In this document: positions 35,321-44,217 of the stretch, in pieces | Numbering within the stretch: position 1 is the stretch's first letter | Layout of the letters: each line of letters starts with the position of its first letter | NCBI RefSeq assembly: GCF_034353875.1 | Contig: NZ_CP133784.1 | Coordinates: 5,298,501 to 5,362,500 of the forward strand | Direction of reading: 5' to 3' | Length of the DNA stretch: 64,000 nucleotides | From: Pseudomonas sp. MH9.2 | Lineage (GTDB): Bacteria; Pseudomonadota; Gammaproteobacteria; Pseudomonadales; Pseudomonadaceae | Translations under genes and position numbers: made by a program | Notes under the pieces: model-generated | Database searches by the model: none | Told to the model about the DNA's origin: nothing | The model's input: the letters and a program-made list of their open reading frames with translations, nothing else

Positions 35321-35794
35321 ATGAACGCAGCAATGATTGATGACCTGGTGAAAAGTCTCGGACGCGCTTACCCCGAACTGATCGCATCCGGAATGTATCT
35401 TCCAGGCGGCCCGCCAAAAGGTATTTTTGAGGACAGCGACACCTTATCAAGGTCGCCTGAGCCGGGTATCGAGCTGGGATTCTGGGCCAGCAATCAACGG
35501 TTTGAAACTCTATTTATTAGCTTGCAGGAAAGCTTCGAAGGAGAGCCAACTTACAAAGGCAAGCTGCCCTACGAACTTAAAAACCGAATGAATCAGGGGG
35601 GAATACGATCCCAGTACGGAGAGCCTTTTGAATCAAGAGCACCTTTCAAGCTGCCCATTCGCGGCATGACAGGAGGGTCTGATACCTATCGTTTTCCGAG
35701 CATACCCAAAGGGACTCAGGCGGTTTTTAAATACAACGCCGAAATGGACGTGGAAATGGTGGTGTTCCGACTGAGCGAAAAATCACACGCCTAG
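35321..35794 (+). CDS. DUF6392 family protein (probable immunity-type protein)
   Basis: 157 residues starting [20 protein letters not shown], then [13 protein letters not shown] and a C-terminal beta-rich part ending FRLSEKSHA. The N-terminal pattern resembles DUF6392, a small Pseudomonas family found beside pyocin-like or other toxin genes. No metal site or signal peptide is evident. With the toxin gene reduced to a tail, it may be an orphan immunity gene. Confidence 0.6.
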   Translation: MNAAMIDDLVKSLGRAYPELIASGMYLPGGPPKGIFEDSDTLSRSPEPGIELGFWASNQRFETLFISLQESFEGEPTYKGKLPYELKNRMNQGGIRSQYGEPFESRAPFKLPIRGMTGGSDTYRFPSIPKGTQAVFKYNAEMDVEMVVFRLSEKSHA

Positions 35795-35796
35795 CA

Positions 35797-36381
35797 CCTG
35801 GATGCGACCTTTTTGTCCGAGGGGTGCCGCTGACCAGCACCATGATTTCGGTGGGATGCAAAATTGGTAGTGCCGCGGACGCATCCCGGTTCGGCGATAT
35901 CGTGCTGGTTGCCATTCCGTTTTCTGCCTATCAAGACATCGATCCCACGCCGCTGGTAGGCAAAGTCGTGCTCGACGCCAACAACTATTACCCCCAGCGC
36001 GACGGCAACGTCGACGCACTCGACACCCAGTCCACTACCACCAGTGAGCTGGTTGCAAAACACTTGGAAGGAGCCCGGATCGTGAAGGCTTTCAACGCCA
36101 TCCTTGAGCGCGATATCGAATCCGGTGCACAGGAGGCGGGCACGCCAGGACGCCGTGCGCTGCCGATTGCGGGGGACGATAAAGAGGCAAAACAGGTCGT
36201 CGCCGACCTCATTGACCAACTCGGTTTTGATGTTCTGGACGCAGGCCCTCTGGCCGAGGGTTGGCGTTTCGAACGCGCTCGCCCGGCATATTGTGTGTCG
36301 TTGACGCTGGATGAGCTCAAGGAGGCGCTGATCAATGCGGGCACCCGTGTAGCCGAAGGCTCGTGGCGTGAAAAAAGCTGA
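35797..36381 (+). pseudogene. F420-type NADP oxidoreductase-like protein, N terminus missing
   Basis: The frame encodes most of an NADPH-dependent reductase of the F420-oxidoreductase group: ASRFGDIVLVAIPFSAY, VVLDANNYYPQRDGN, KAFNAILERDIESG and AGDDKEAKQVVADLIDQLGF. The expected GxGxxG nucleotide-binding start is absent; upstream codons run back to the end of the DUF6392 gene. A GTG at 35824 could start a truncated protein lacking the Rossmann loop. I treat it as a 5'-deleted gene. Confidence 0.65.
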
Positions 36382-36501
36382 TTCTCAAAAGCCTTTCTGA
36401 ACCCTGTAAACACTTAGCCATAGACGCAAAACAGACAACTGATCCGGCCACCAAACGTGGCCGTTTATAACAAAAATAATATCGATAATCAGGAGTGCCG
36501 A

Positions 36502-38370
36502 ATGACAACGACAATACGGCCTGACACGTTTCCTACGCGCACGCTGGCCATCGCGATAGCGGTAGGCATGACCGCACCGGCTTACGCGGTCAGTTTCGAC
36601 ATGGGAGACATTCAGGGCCAATTTGACTCATCACTGTCGTTGGGCGCCAGTCGGGGCACCTCGGCGATCAACAAGAGTTTGGTCGGTATCAATAACGGCG
36701 GCAAAGCATTCTCAGCAACTGGCGACGATGGCCGTCTGAACTTCAAGCGCGGCGACGCTTTTTCGAAAATATTCAAAGGCATCCACGACCTTGAACTCAA
36801 GTATGGCGATACCGGCGTCTTTGTTCGGGGCAAGTACTGGTACGACTTTGAGCTGGAGGACGGCGACCGCGATTTCAAATCCATCAGCAATGATCACCGT
36901 GATGAAGGTGCCAAGTCTTCCGGTGGGGAAATTCTCGATGCTTTTGTTTATCACAACTACAGCATCACCGATTTACCCGGCAGCGTGCGCGCCGGTAAGC
37001 AGGTGGTCAGTTGGGGCGAAAGTACCTTCATTGGCAACTCGATCAACAGTATCAACCCGATCGACGTCTCGGCGTTTCGGCGGCCGGGTGCGGAGATCAA
37101 GGAAGGCCTGATTCCGGTCAACATGCTGTACCTGTCTCAAGGGGTGACTGACAAGCTCAGCGTCGAAGGTTTTTATCAGCTGAATTGGGAAAAAACAGTC
37201 CTGGACAACTGCGGTACATTCTTCTCATCCACCGATGTCGCGGCACGGGGTTGTAACGCCAACAACCGTGTTGGCAGCCCAGCCATCGCGCCCCTTGAGC
37301 CGATCGCCAATGCGGTTGGACTGGGTTTCAACGTCAACAGTGAAGGCGTGGAGATCCCACGGGGCAGCGACAACGACCCGCGCAACGCCGGGCAGTTCGG
37401 TTTGGTCTTGCGCTGGCAGGGCGACAACACCGAGTACGACGCGTACTACATGAACTACCACAGCCGAACGCCGTTTATCTCCACGCGCACCGCGTCGGGT
37501 GTACTGGCCAAGGCGGGCGCATTGGCCAGCGGGGTCTGTGCCAGCCAACTGCTGCCGGCTAACTGCCTGACCAATCCTGGCATTCCGGCGGCGGCGCGTG
37601 CTCAGCTCGCCAGTGCTACCAGCTCATTGCTGCAAAGCGCGACGTTGGGCAATGACAGTTACTTCCTCGAATACCCTGAAGATATTCACCTGTACGGCCT
37701 GAGTTTCGCCACCACATTGCCCGAGGGCACGGCGTGGTCGGGTGAGTTCAGCTATCGGCCCAACGCACCCCTGCAAATCAACCCCACTGACATGACTCGC
37801 GCCACCCTGAACCCCTTGACCGGAGGCACGGCGTCACCTGTCGCCTCGACCGAAGGCGCTTACAACCGGGGTTATAACCGCAAGCAGATCTATCAGGCCC
37901 AGACCACGTTCACCCACTTCTTCGATCAAGTCATGGGCGCGGAGCGCTTCACGTTGGTAGGTGAGGCTGCGTTTACCTACGTCGGTGGTCTGGAGAGTAC
38001 CGACAAAATGCGCTACGGCCGTGACCCTGCCTACGGCAGCCCGGATGATCCGACGCAATTGGCCGAGTACGGCACCAGCGGTTTTGTGACCGCCAGTTCG
38101 TGGGGATACCGGATGCGCGGGATCTGGGATTACAACAACGTGTTTGCGGGGATCAACCTCAAACCCAATGTGTCCTGGTCCCAAGATGTGCATGGCTATG
38201 GGCCGAACGGCCTGTTCAATCAGGGCGCCAAGGCCCTCAGTTTTGGTGTCGATGCCGATTACAAGAACACCTATACGGCCAACCTGTCTTACACCGATTT
38301 CTCCGGGGGTGAATACAACTCGCTCATCGATCGCGACTTTCTATCTCTCAGTTTCGGCGTGAATTTCTAA
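36502..38370 (+). CDS. DUF1302 outer-membrane protein
   Basis: 622 residues with a signal peptide (TLAIAIAVGMTAPAYAV), repeated amphipathic beta strands and a terminal Phe (SLSFGVNF), typical of an outer-membrane beta barrel. KQVVSWGESTFIGNSINSIN is characteristic of DUF1302. AGGAG precedes ATG 36502. Paired with DUF1329 downstream, as commonly seen in Pseudomonas loci for uptake or catabolism of hydrophobic compounds. Substrate unknown. Confidence 0.88.
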   Translation: MTTTIRPDTFPTRTLAIAIAVGMTAPAYAVSFDMGDIQGQFDSSLSLGASRGTSAINKSLVGINNGGKAFSATGDDGRLNFKRGDAFSKIFKGIHDLELKYGDTGVFVRGKYWYDFELEDGDRDFKSISNDHRDEGAKSSGGEILDAFVYHNYSITDLPGSVRAGKQVVSWGESTFIGNSINSINPIDVSAFRRPGAEIKEGLIPVNMLYLSQGVTDKLSVEGFYQLNWEKTVLDNCGTFFSSTDVAARGCNANNRVGSPAIAPLEPIANAVGLGFNVNSEGVEIPRGSDNDPRNAGQFGLVLRWQGDNTEYDAYYMNYHSRTPFISTRTASGVLAKAGALASGVCASQLLPANCLTNPGIPAAARAQLASATSSLLQSATLGNDSYFLEYPEDIHLYGLSFATTLPEGTAWSGEFSYRPNAPLQINPTDMTRATLNPLTGGTASPVASTEGAYNRGYNRKQIYQAQTTFTHFFDQVMGAERFTLVGEAAFTYVGGLESTDKMRYGRDPAYGSPDDPTQLAEYGTSGFVTASSWGYRMRGIWDYNNVFAGINLKPNVSWSQDVHGYGPNGLFNQGAKALSFGVDADYKNTYTANLSYTDFSGGEYNSLIDRDFLSLSFGVNF

Positions 38371-38397
38371 GACGCACTTCAGTCAATGAGGACGCAT

Positions 38398-39762
38398 ATG
38401 CACCTGCACACAACAATAAAAATGCTCAGCGCACTGACGCTGGTCGCCAGTAGCGCAATGGCTGCCGTTCCTGCCAGTGAAGTCGCAAAGCTGGGCACCA
38501 CACTGACACCCATCGGCGCGGAAAAAGCCGGCAATTCCGATGGCAGCATTCCCGCCTGGACCGGTGGCTTGCCGCTCAACGCGGCGCCGGTCACCGACGG
38601 TTTTGTGGGCGATCCGTTTCCCAATGAAAAACCGCTGTTCACCATCACGGCGCAAAACGCCCTGCAATACAAAGACAAGCTTACCGCCGGCCAGTTGGCG
38701 ATGTTTCAACGCTATCCGCAGACTTATCACCTGCCGATATTCGTGACCCATCGAACGGCTGCTCTACCCCAGAAAATCTATGATGCCGCCAAAATCAGTG
38801 CCGCCAAAACAGGGCTTCTCGAAGGTGGCAGTGGCCTCAGTAACTTCACGGACAGTCGCTATTACGCGTTCCCGATTCCGCAAAACGGACTTGAAGTGAT
38901 CTGGAATCACATCACCCGTTATCGCGGTGGGTCCCTCAAACGCAGCATTGTGCAGGCAACGCCGCAAGCCGGCGGCGATTACCAATTGGTCACTTTTGAA
39001 GATGAAGTGGCAATGCCTGAAAGCCTTCCTGATCTTGATCCGGAAATGGCGAAAAACATCCTCTATCTCTATAAGCAAAAAATAACGTCCCCGGCGCGTC
39101 TGGCCGGAGGCGTTTCGCTGGTCCACGAAACCATCGACCAGGTGAAGGTGCCGCGTATGGCCTGGGTCTACAACGCTGGCCAGCGTCGGGTTCGTCGGGC
39201 GCCACAAATTGGTTATGACAGTCCAGGCACTGCCGCCGATGGCCTGCGAACTTCAGACAACCTCGATATGTTCAACGGCGCACCTGATCGATACGACTGG
39301 AAACTGATCGGCAAGCGAGAGGTTTACATCCCCTACAACAATTTTCGCCTGGCTTCGCCCAAGGTGAAGTACGCCGACATTCTCAAGGCAGGGCATATCA
39401 ACCAGGACCTGACTCGTTACGAACTGCACCGGATATGGGAAGTGGAGGCGACCCTGAAACCGAGTGATCGCAACATCTATGGTAAGCGTCGCTTTTACCT
39501 GGATGAGGACACGTGGCAAATCGCCGAATCGGATCTTTACGACGGGCGTGGACAGTTGTGGCGTGTCGGCGAGGCTCAGTCGTACACCCAGTACGACAAG
39601 CAAGTGCCGATTTACGCGCTTGAGGCGTTGTGTGACTTGGTCGCCGGCCGCTATATCGCCATTGGCATGAACAACGAGGAAAAAAACTCGGTTCAGTATG
39701 GCTTAAAAACCTCGGCCAACGATTTTTCGCCCAACGCGCTGCGCAGCGATGGCGTTCGTTGA
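38398..39762 (+). CDS. DUF1329 periplasmic lipoprotein-fold protein
   Basis: 454 residues with a signal peptide (MLSALTLVASSAMAAVP) and the DUF1329 landmarks GTTLTPIGAEKAGNSDGSIP, AWTGGLP, and the C-terminal RRFYLDEDTWQIAESDLYDG. The family has a LolA/LolB-like fold and is thought to carry hydrophobic ligands in the periplasm. AGGA precedes ATG 38398. It follows the DUF1302 gene by 27 bp, so the two probably form one unit. Confidence 0.88.
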   Translation: MHLHTTIKMLSALTLVASSAMAAVPASEVAKLGTTLTPIGAEKAGNSDGSIPAWTGGLPLNAAPVTDGFVGDPFPNEKPLFTITAQNALQYKDKLTAGQLAMFQRYPQTYHLPIFVTHRTAALPQKIYDAAKISAAKTGLLEGGSGLSNFTDSRYYAFPIPQNGLEVIWNHITRYRGGSLKRSIVQATPQAGGDYQLVTFEDEVAMPESLPDLDPEMAKNILYLYKQKITSPARLAGGVSLVHETIDQVKVPRMAWVYNAGQRRVRRAPQIGYDSPGTAADGLRTSDNLDMFNGAPDRYDWKLIGKREVYIPYNNFRLASPKVKYADILKAGHINQDLTRYELHRIWEVEATLKPSDRNIYGKRRFYLDEDTWQIAESDLYDGRGQLWRVGEAQSYTQYDKQVPIYALEALCDLVAGRYIAIGMNNEEKNSVQYGLKTSANDFSPNALRSDGVR

Positions 39763-39865
39763 CAACTGTTTGATGCTTTGACGGGGCGCCCTGTCTGTGG
39801 CGCCCGTGTTAGCGAGTGATCACCCGCGCGTATTTAAGCTACTTATAGAAAGAAGGAGAGATAGC

Positions 39866-40828
39866 ATGGCTATTTTGGTAACAGGTGGTAAGGGCTTTAT
39901 TGGCGCCAGCGTCATCAAGAATCTGGTGGAACGGGGCGAGGAGGTGGTGTGTCTTGAGCTAAAGGATTCACCCGGCAGGCTGGGTGATCTCGCTAGCAAA
40001 ATCGGTATGGTCGTCGGTGATATAACGGACTACGACTCGATTGCTGCCACGCTCAGTGAGTACAAGATTGATCGTATCGCGCACATGGTGTTTTTCTCGG
40101 CCCAAGAGCGCGGTGTCAGTGAACGGCCAGAGCAAGCCGATCAGTTATATAAGCAGCAAATGATCATGAATACCGGCACCTTTCATCTGTTTGAGGCGGC
40201 CAGGCTGGCGGGTGTCAAACGCGTCGTGTTCCCCAGTTCAGTGCAATACCATGGGCTGGAAAAACCGTGGACGATTCCTGGCCCCATCACCGAAGAATCA
40301 CCGGCATTGCCTTCTACGACTTATGGGATCGGCAAGCACTTGTGTGAGCACCTGGCCCACGAATACAACCGTCTATTGAAGACAGACATCGTCAGTTTTC
40401 GTATTCCCGGTGTGTATGGACCGGGTGTCAAAGTGGGCGCGCGCGGGGTGAATCTGATAGGTACGCAGGGCGGCATGGGGTTACCAGTTAACTTCCCCTA
40501 TTCATCTGAGCAACACATCGTACTGGCCCATGTCGATGACATTGCTGAAGTGTTTGCCAAGGCGTTATTGGCGCCGACGTTGCCGCATGAGGTTTACCAG
40601 ATTGGTGGGCGTTATGTTTCGTTCGGGGAGCTTGCGGATATCGGCCGATCGCTGATGCCCGGGATGCAGATCAGCTTCAATGAACGCGCGCCTGCAATGC
40701 CGGTTCCCGCCATCGACAGCAGCCGCATGGAGCGCGAGCTGGATATCCAGCACCGAACGCTGGAGGACGGTTATCGAGAGTTGATAGCCCTAACGCGTCA
40801 AGAAAACGGTCTGTCTGCGCTTTCTTGA
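39866..40828 (+). CDS. NAD-dependent epimerase/dehydratase (extended SDR)
   Basis: 320 residues with the N-terminal nucleotide loop VTGGKGFIGASVI, the Ser region VVFPSSVQYHG and the active-site pair YGIGK (YxxxK). Strong AAGGAG ahead of ATG 39866. The substrate cannot be deduced; relatives act on sugar nucleotides or on hydroxy-acid/aromatic substrates. Its place after DUF1302/DUF1329 points to a catabolic role. The stop lies 5 bp before the GNAT gene. Confidence 0.85.
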   Translation: MAILVTGGKGFIGASVIKNLVERGEEVVCLELKDSPGRLGDLASKIGMVVGDITDYDSIAATLSEYKIDRIAHMVFFSAQERGVSERPEQADQLYKQQMIMNTGTFHLFEAARLAGVKRVVFPSSVQYHGLEKPWTIPGPITEESPALPSTTYGIGKHLCEHLAHEYNRLLKTDIVSFRIPGVYGPGVKVGARGVNLIGTQGGMGLPVNFPYSSEQHIVLAHVDDIAEVFAKALLAPTLPHEVYQIGGRYVSFGELADIGRSLMPGMQISFNERAPAMPVPAIDSSRMERELDIQHRTLEDGYRELIALTRQENGLSALS

Positions 40829-40833
40829 TAGCA

Positions 40834-41349
40834 ATGAATATCTCAATGCGAGAGATAAGCGCCGAGCAAACCCTGACGGTGATCAACGCGGTGACTTGGT
40901 ATGACCAAGGTATTGCGGGTGTTGTGGCCCACGCTGAAGGCGCGGGCACACACTACGGTTTATTCGAGGGGGGTGTGCTGATCAGTGTGATGTCGGTGTT
41001 CATCCAGTCCGACAGAGTACAGTTCAGAAAGCTCGCCACCCTTCCAAGCCATCAAGGCCAGGGCTTGACCGAGAGATTGTTGGCTTATGTCATGACCGAG
41101 TTGCAGCGCAAAAAAATCACCACGATATGGTGCAACGCGAGGAAAGAGAGGGTACGTCATTACCAATGTTTGGGTATGACCAGTAATGGGCAAGTATTCA
41201 GCGAAAACGGCAGGGATTTTGTGGTGATGGAGCGTGTTGGTCAGAGGACACGCGGGCGTAGAGCGCCACCATCACAGTCTCGCTCATTGCTCACCTCGCT
41301 TGGCAGCACGAGGCTTTGTCACAGAGGGCTGGGATGGCGACAATTCTGA
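40834..41349 (+). CDS. GNAT-family acetyltransferase-like protein, tail altered
   Basis: The first about 137 residues form a GNAT fold with the acetyl-CoA loop LPSHQGQGLTERLLAYVM and the C-terminal strands RHYQCLGMTSNGQVFSENGR and DFVVMERV. The remaining residues are Arg/Ser-rich and overlap a leftward ORF, as if the native end had been replaced at a rearrangement near 41250. Substrate unknown. Confidence 0.7.
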   Translation: MNISMREISAEQTLTVINAVTWYDQGIAGVVAHAEGAGTHYGLFEGGVLISVMSVFIQSDRVQFRKLATLPSHQGQGLTERLLAYVMTELQRKKITTIWCNARKERVRHYQCLGMTSNGQVFSENGRDFVVMERVGQRTRGRRAPPSQSRSLLTSLGSTRLCHRGLGWRQF

Positions 41350-41466
41350 GGAAGCCCGCGATTCTGTCGGCTTAAGCTGCTCGTAGGCCCTCTCGAGCTG
41401 CTCACAAGAGAACCGATTTGGCTCAAAAGCCAGACGAATATGCCAGATACGCGACTTTCGGCTCAT
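41284..41466 (-). CDS. Small protein of unknown function
   Basis: 60 residues, MSRKSRIWHIRLAFEPNRFS then CEQLERAYEQLKP and a basic C terminus. GGGAG lies upstream of ATG 41466. A frame ending in GITPTDGRLQS overlaps this start by ATGA, which suggests that it was once the second gene of a unit whose first gene is now cut by intron sequence. Family not recognised; likely mobile-element cargo. Confidence 0.45.
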   Translation of the reverse strand: MSRKSRIWHIRLAFEPNRFSCEQLERAYEQLKPTESRASSELSPSQPSVTKPRAAKRGEQ

Positions 41467-41599
41467 GACTGAAGTCTCCCATCAGTGGGGGTAATGCCCT
41501 CAATGACGAGAACAATTTCGACGTGGGGGCATCCTGCATGCCTTGGGGCGAAACTGTCCCTGGCAATGCGCAGCCCCCATTTTATCCGAGAGTTTGCTC

Positions 41600-42575
41600 T
41601 GTTGTTGCCGGCGTTATTTCTCCGGTGTTGGCCAACATGACCTTGGATGGTTTGGAAGCGATGCTGGCGAAGAAACTTCCCAATGCAAAGTGGACAGGCC
41701 GAAAGATGCGCGTGGTGCGTTATGCAGATGATTTCATCATCACTGGCTGTTCGAAAGAATGGCTGGAGAATGAAGTCAGGCCCGCTTTGGTTGAGTTTCT
41801 GGCAGAGCGTGGACTTGTCCTCTCTGCGGAAAAAACCAAAATAACGCACATAGAGGACGGGTTCGACTTCCTCGGATGGAACTTGCGCAAGTACAACGGA
41901 AAGCTCCTGATCAAGCCATCGAAAGCAAATATCAGCGCTCACCTAGCCAAGCTCCGGGAAGTGATCAAGACCAACAAGGCGATCAAACAGGTCAATTTGA
42001 TCAGGCTGCTCAATCCGATTTTACGGGGATGGGCGAACTATCACAGCCACGTGGTCGCCAAGAAAGTCTTCAATCAGGTGGATAGCGAAGTCTGGATAAT
42101 GCTCTGGCGCTGGGCGGTGAGACGACATCCGCGCAAAGGAACACGGTGGGTCAAGGACAGGTATTTTAAAGTCCGAGGATCGCGCCGCTGGGTGTTCACC
42201 ACCGTTGAAAAATCCGCAGACGGTAAGGTAAGGGAATACACCTTACTGAAAGAATCGGATACGCCGATAGTGCGGCACATCAAGATCAAGTCTGCTGCCA
42301 ACTCGCATGACCCCCATTGGGATGAGTATTTCGAGTTCCGATGGGGCAAGAAAATGCTCAAATCAACGAAGGGACGAGCGAAGCTTTATCGCGTCTGGCG
42401 ACAGCAAGGCGGTCTATGTTCTGTTTGTCATAAGCCCGTTACCAAAGATACGCCGTGGCATAGTCGCCACATCGTAAAGTTGGCCGACGGGGGAACGGAC
42501 GCCGCAGTCAATCTTGAGATCTATCACCTGCGTTGCCCCAGAGATCAGCAGTACGCCAATGTTCAAGAGGTATAG
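41600..42575 (+). pseudogene. ltrA: Group II intron reverse transcriptase/maturase with HNH domain, 5' truncated
   Basis: Begins inside the RT domain at GVISPVLANMTLDGLEAML and retains the active site VVRYADDFIITG, the RT thumb (FDFLGWNLRKYNGK), maturase domain X (NPILRGWANYHSH) and a C-terminal HNH endonuclease (CSVCHKPVTKDTPWHSRHIV, then LEIYHLRCP). The fingers and first catalytic Asp are missing, so it is not functional. Confidence 0.85.
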
Positions 42576-42607
42576 CCGGGTACTTAACAGTGCCTTTGTA
42601 GAGGCTT

Positions 42608-42641
42608 GAGCCGTGTGCTGGGAAACTCGCATGCACGGTTC
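42608..42641 (+). ncRNA. Group II intron domain V
   Basis: A 34-nt hairpin with GAGCCGTG paired to CACGGTTC and a GAAA tetraloop, the catalytic heart of group II introns. The 5' AGC triad lies within GAGCCG. Followed by a domain VI-like stem before the 3' splice site. Confidence 0.8.
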
Positions 42642-42682
42642 TTAGGGGGTTGGACGCGGGTAACCGCGTCTGACTACCCGAC

Positions 42683-42901
42683 AACCAGATTCGGCCGTGG
42701 GCGCTAGGTCGCAAGAATTGGCTGTTTGCGGGCTCGCTGCGCAGCGGCAAACGGGCAGCGGCGATCATGAGTTTGATCCAATCGGCGCGGCTCAATGGGC
42801 ATGATCCGTATGCTTATTTGAAGGGCGTCCTTACGCGCCTGCCGACGCAACGGGCGAGTGAGATTGAAGAGCTGCTACCGCATAAATGGCGTCCGCTTTA
42901 A
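42683..42901 (+). pseudogene. IS66-family TnpC transposase, C-terminal exon
   Basis: Reads NQIRPWALGRKNWLFAGSLR, then AAIMSLIQSARLNGHDPYAY and ends PHKWRPL, the conserved end of IS66-family TnpC proteins. It begins exactly at the 3' end of the group II intron. The probable IS66 right terminus, CCGGACGCATAC, lies at about 42920-42931. The rest of the element is absent. Confidence 0.8.
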
Positions 42902-43089
42902 TTGCGCAAGACGGGATGCCCGGACGCATACGGACGGCGGGTGTAAATTCGCCTCCTACTCGATTCTGAAGCAATGGATGAGCCTGCCGCTGATCACGCT
43001 GGGTGGCATCCCAGTGCCGGAGCTATCCGGGAGACCTTTAGCGTATCGGCACGACGTTGCGGTCCTTGGTTTGATTGATCGCATATGCT

Positions 43090-43560
43090 AACAGGCTGGC
43101 GGTGGCCGCCTTCTGGATATGCTCACTCCACCAGGCCATCATCGGACGGATTACCCAGCGCCATCGAGCCGAGGAGTTTCTGGCTTTTCTGCAACAGATT
43201 GACCGCAGCACGCCAGCCGGACTGGATCTGCATGTGATTCTGGATAACAGTTCGACCCATAAAACTGCTGCAATCAAGCAGTGGCTGGAAAAGCACCCGC
43301 GTTTCAAATTGCACTTCACACCGACCAGCGCGTCTTGGCTGAACGCCGTGGAAGGTTGGTTTGCGCAGCTGGAAAGACGAGCGTTGTACCGGGCCGCCTT
43401 CACCAGCGTCGCCGACCTGAGGGCGGCTATCCGACAATTTATCGAGGCTCACAATGAGCATTCAGCCAAGCCGTTCAAGTGGAATAAAACGGCTGAGGCC
43501 ATCATTAGCTCGGTACACAAGGCGAAGCTGAGCGTGATAAAAAATAAATTAATGGACTAA
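43090..43560 (+). pseudogene. IS630-family transposase, C-terminal part
   Basis: Carries the second half of an IS630 DDE domain: VILDNSSTHKTAAIKQWLEK, then HFTPTSASWLNAVEGWFAQL. The N-terminal helix-turn-helix and first Asp are missing. It is a different member from those at 5.3 and 48.3 kb. Confidence 0.75.
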
Positions 43561-44217
43561 CCGCTCAGGCCACTATGGTGCCCGTTCGATGATTGCCAGG
43601 CGACCTTATAACGTGGTGGTGGTGGTGGTGGTGGTCAATAAACTCGCAAAAATCGTTTGGGCATTACTGGTAAAGGCTCCCAATATCGGCCCGAACTCTT
43701 TACGGCATGCCCCGAAGGGTATTGAAAAAAACTTATAAATAGAAGGCGTAGCTACGTGATGGCGAAATAGGTCAGGCCGTGACGAGGTAAACCTGGCCGG
43801 GAGTTTGAGCTATGGGCAAATCATCAACTCAATTTTCAGATGAGGGCCTCGTCAGCGGACTCCATCAGGGCTAGTAGACTTGTCGGCCTGCACAATGCTC
43901 CTATCGATACGTCAGCATGACTACCCCCCCCCTGAGCTTCGGGAGCCCTCAACACAAATTTTCGTAGCATTTGCATATCGAAAATTTCCGGTTTGATACT
44001 GACAGTATTTTCATACTAACAATGACTGAAAATCCAAGGCCTATCGTTATAAATAGTCTGCCATTATCGCTCGAAAAATAGATAGATCAGCGCATTATAT
44101 AGTCGGTTACAGCCTTATTTTTATTATGCATATAAGGTGAGTGGGTTGCGTCAGCCATCAATACAGGTTGGTTGTCATGCATAGATGAGCAGGTAACAAC
44201 ACAATAGGACTTGCGCT
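43561..44217. other. Gene-free stretch ahead of the EPS locus
   Basis: About 660 bases with no convincing gene. It holds a GTG/GGT triplet run at about 43613-43635, a run of nine C at 43924-43932 and an AT-rich part (43960-44120) that probably contains the promoter of the first EPS gene. No clear terminator or operator could be assigned. Confidence 0.5.

Larger units (their letters stand above)
41600..42682 (+). mobile_element. Second group II intron, 3' part
   Basis: The region contains the C-terminal half of an intron protein, then domain V at 42608-42641 (GAGCCGTG stem with a GAAA tetraloop) and a 3' end ACCCGAC at about 42682. The next base resumes an IS66 transposase reading frame, so the intron had inserted into that gene. 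Its 5' half is missing before about 41600. Confidence 0.75.

Noticed and set aside
41463..41942. 159-codon leftward frame antisense to the second intron protein
   Set aside because: Most of it is antisense to a clear reverse transcriptase. Only its last about 40 codons could be a relic of a gene ahead of the 60-residue ORF, and that is too little to call.
31973..42682. A single group II intron split by an IS and intervening genes
   Set aside because: The two protein fragments overlap in the ISPV-VRYA region and differ there, so they come from different introns.
43613..43636. GTG triplet run as a variable-number repeat gene switch
   Set aside because: It is not in a gene and no promoter could be tied to it; noted only as simple sequence.
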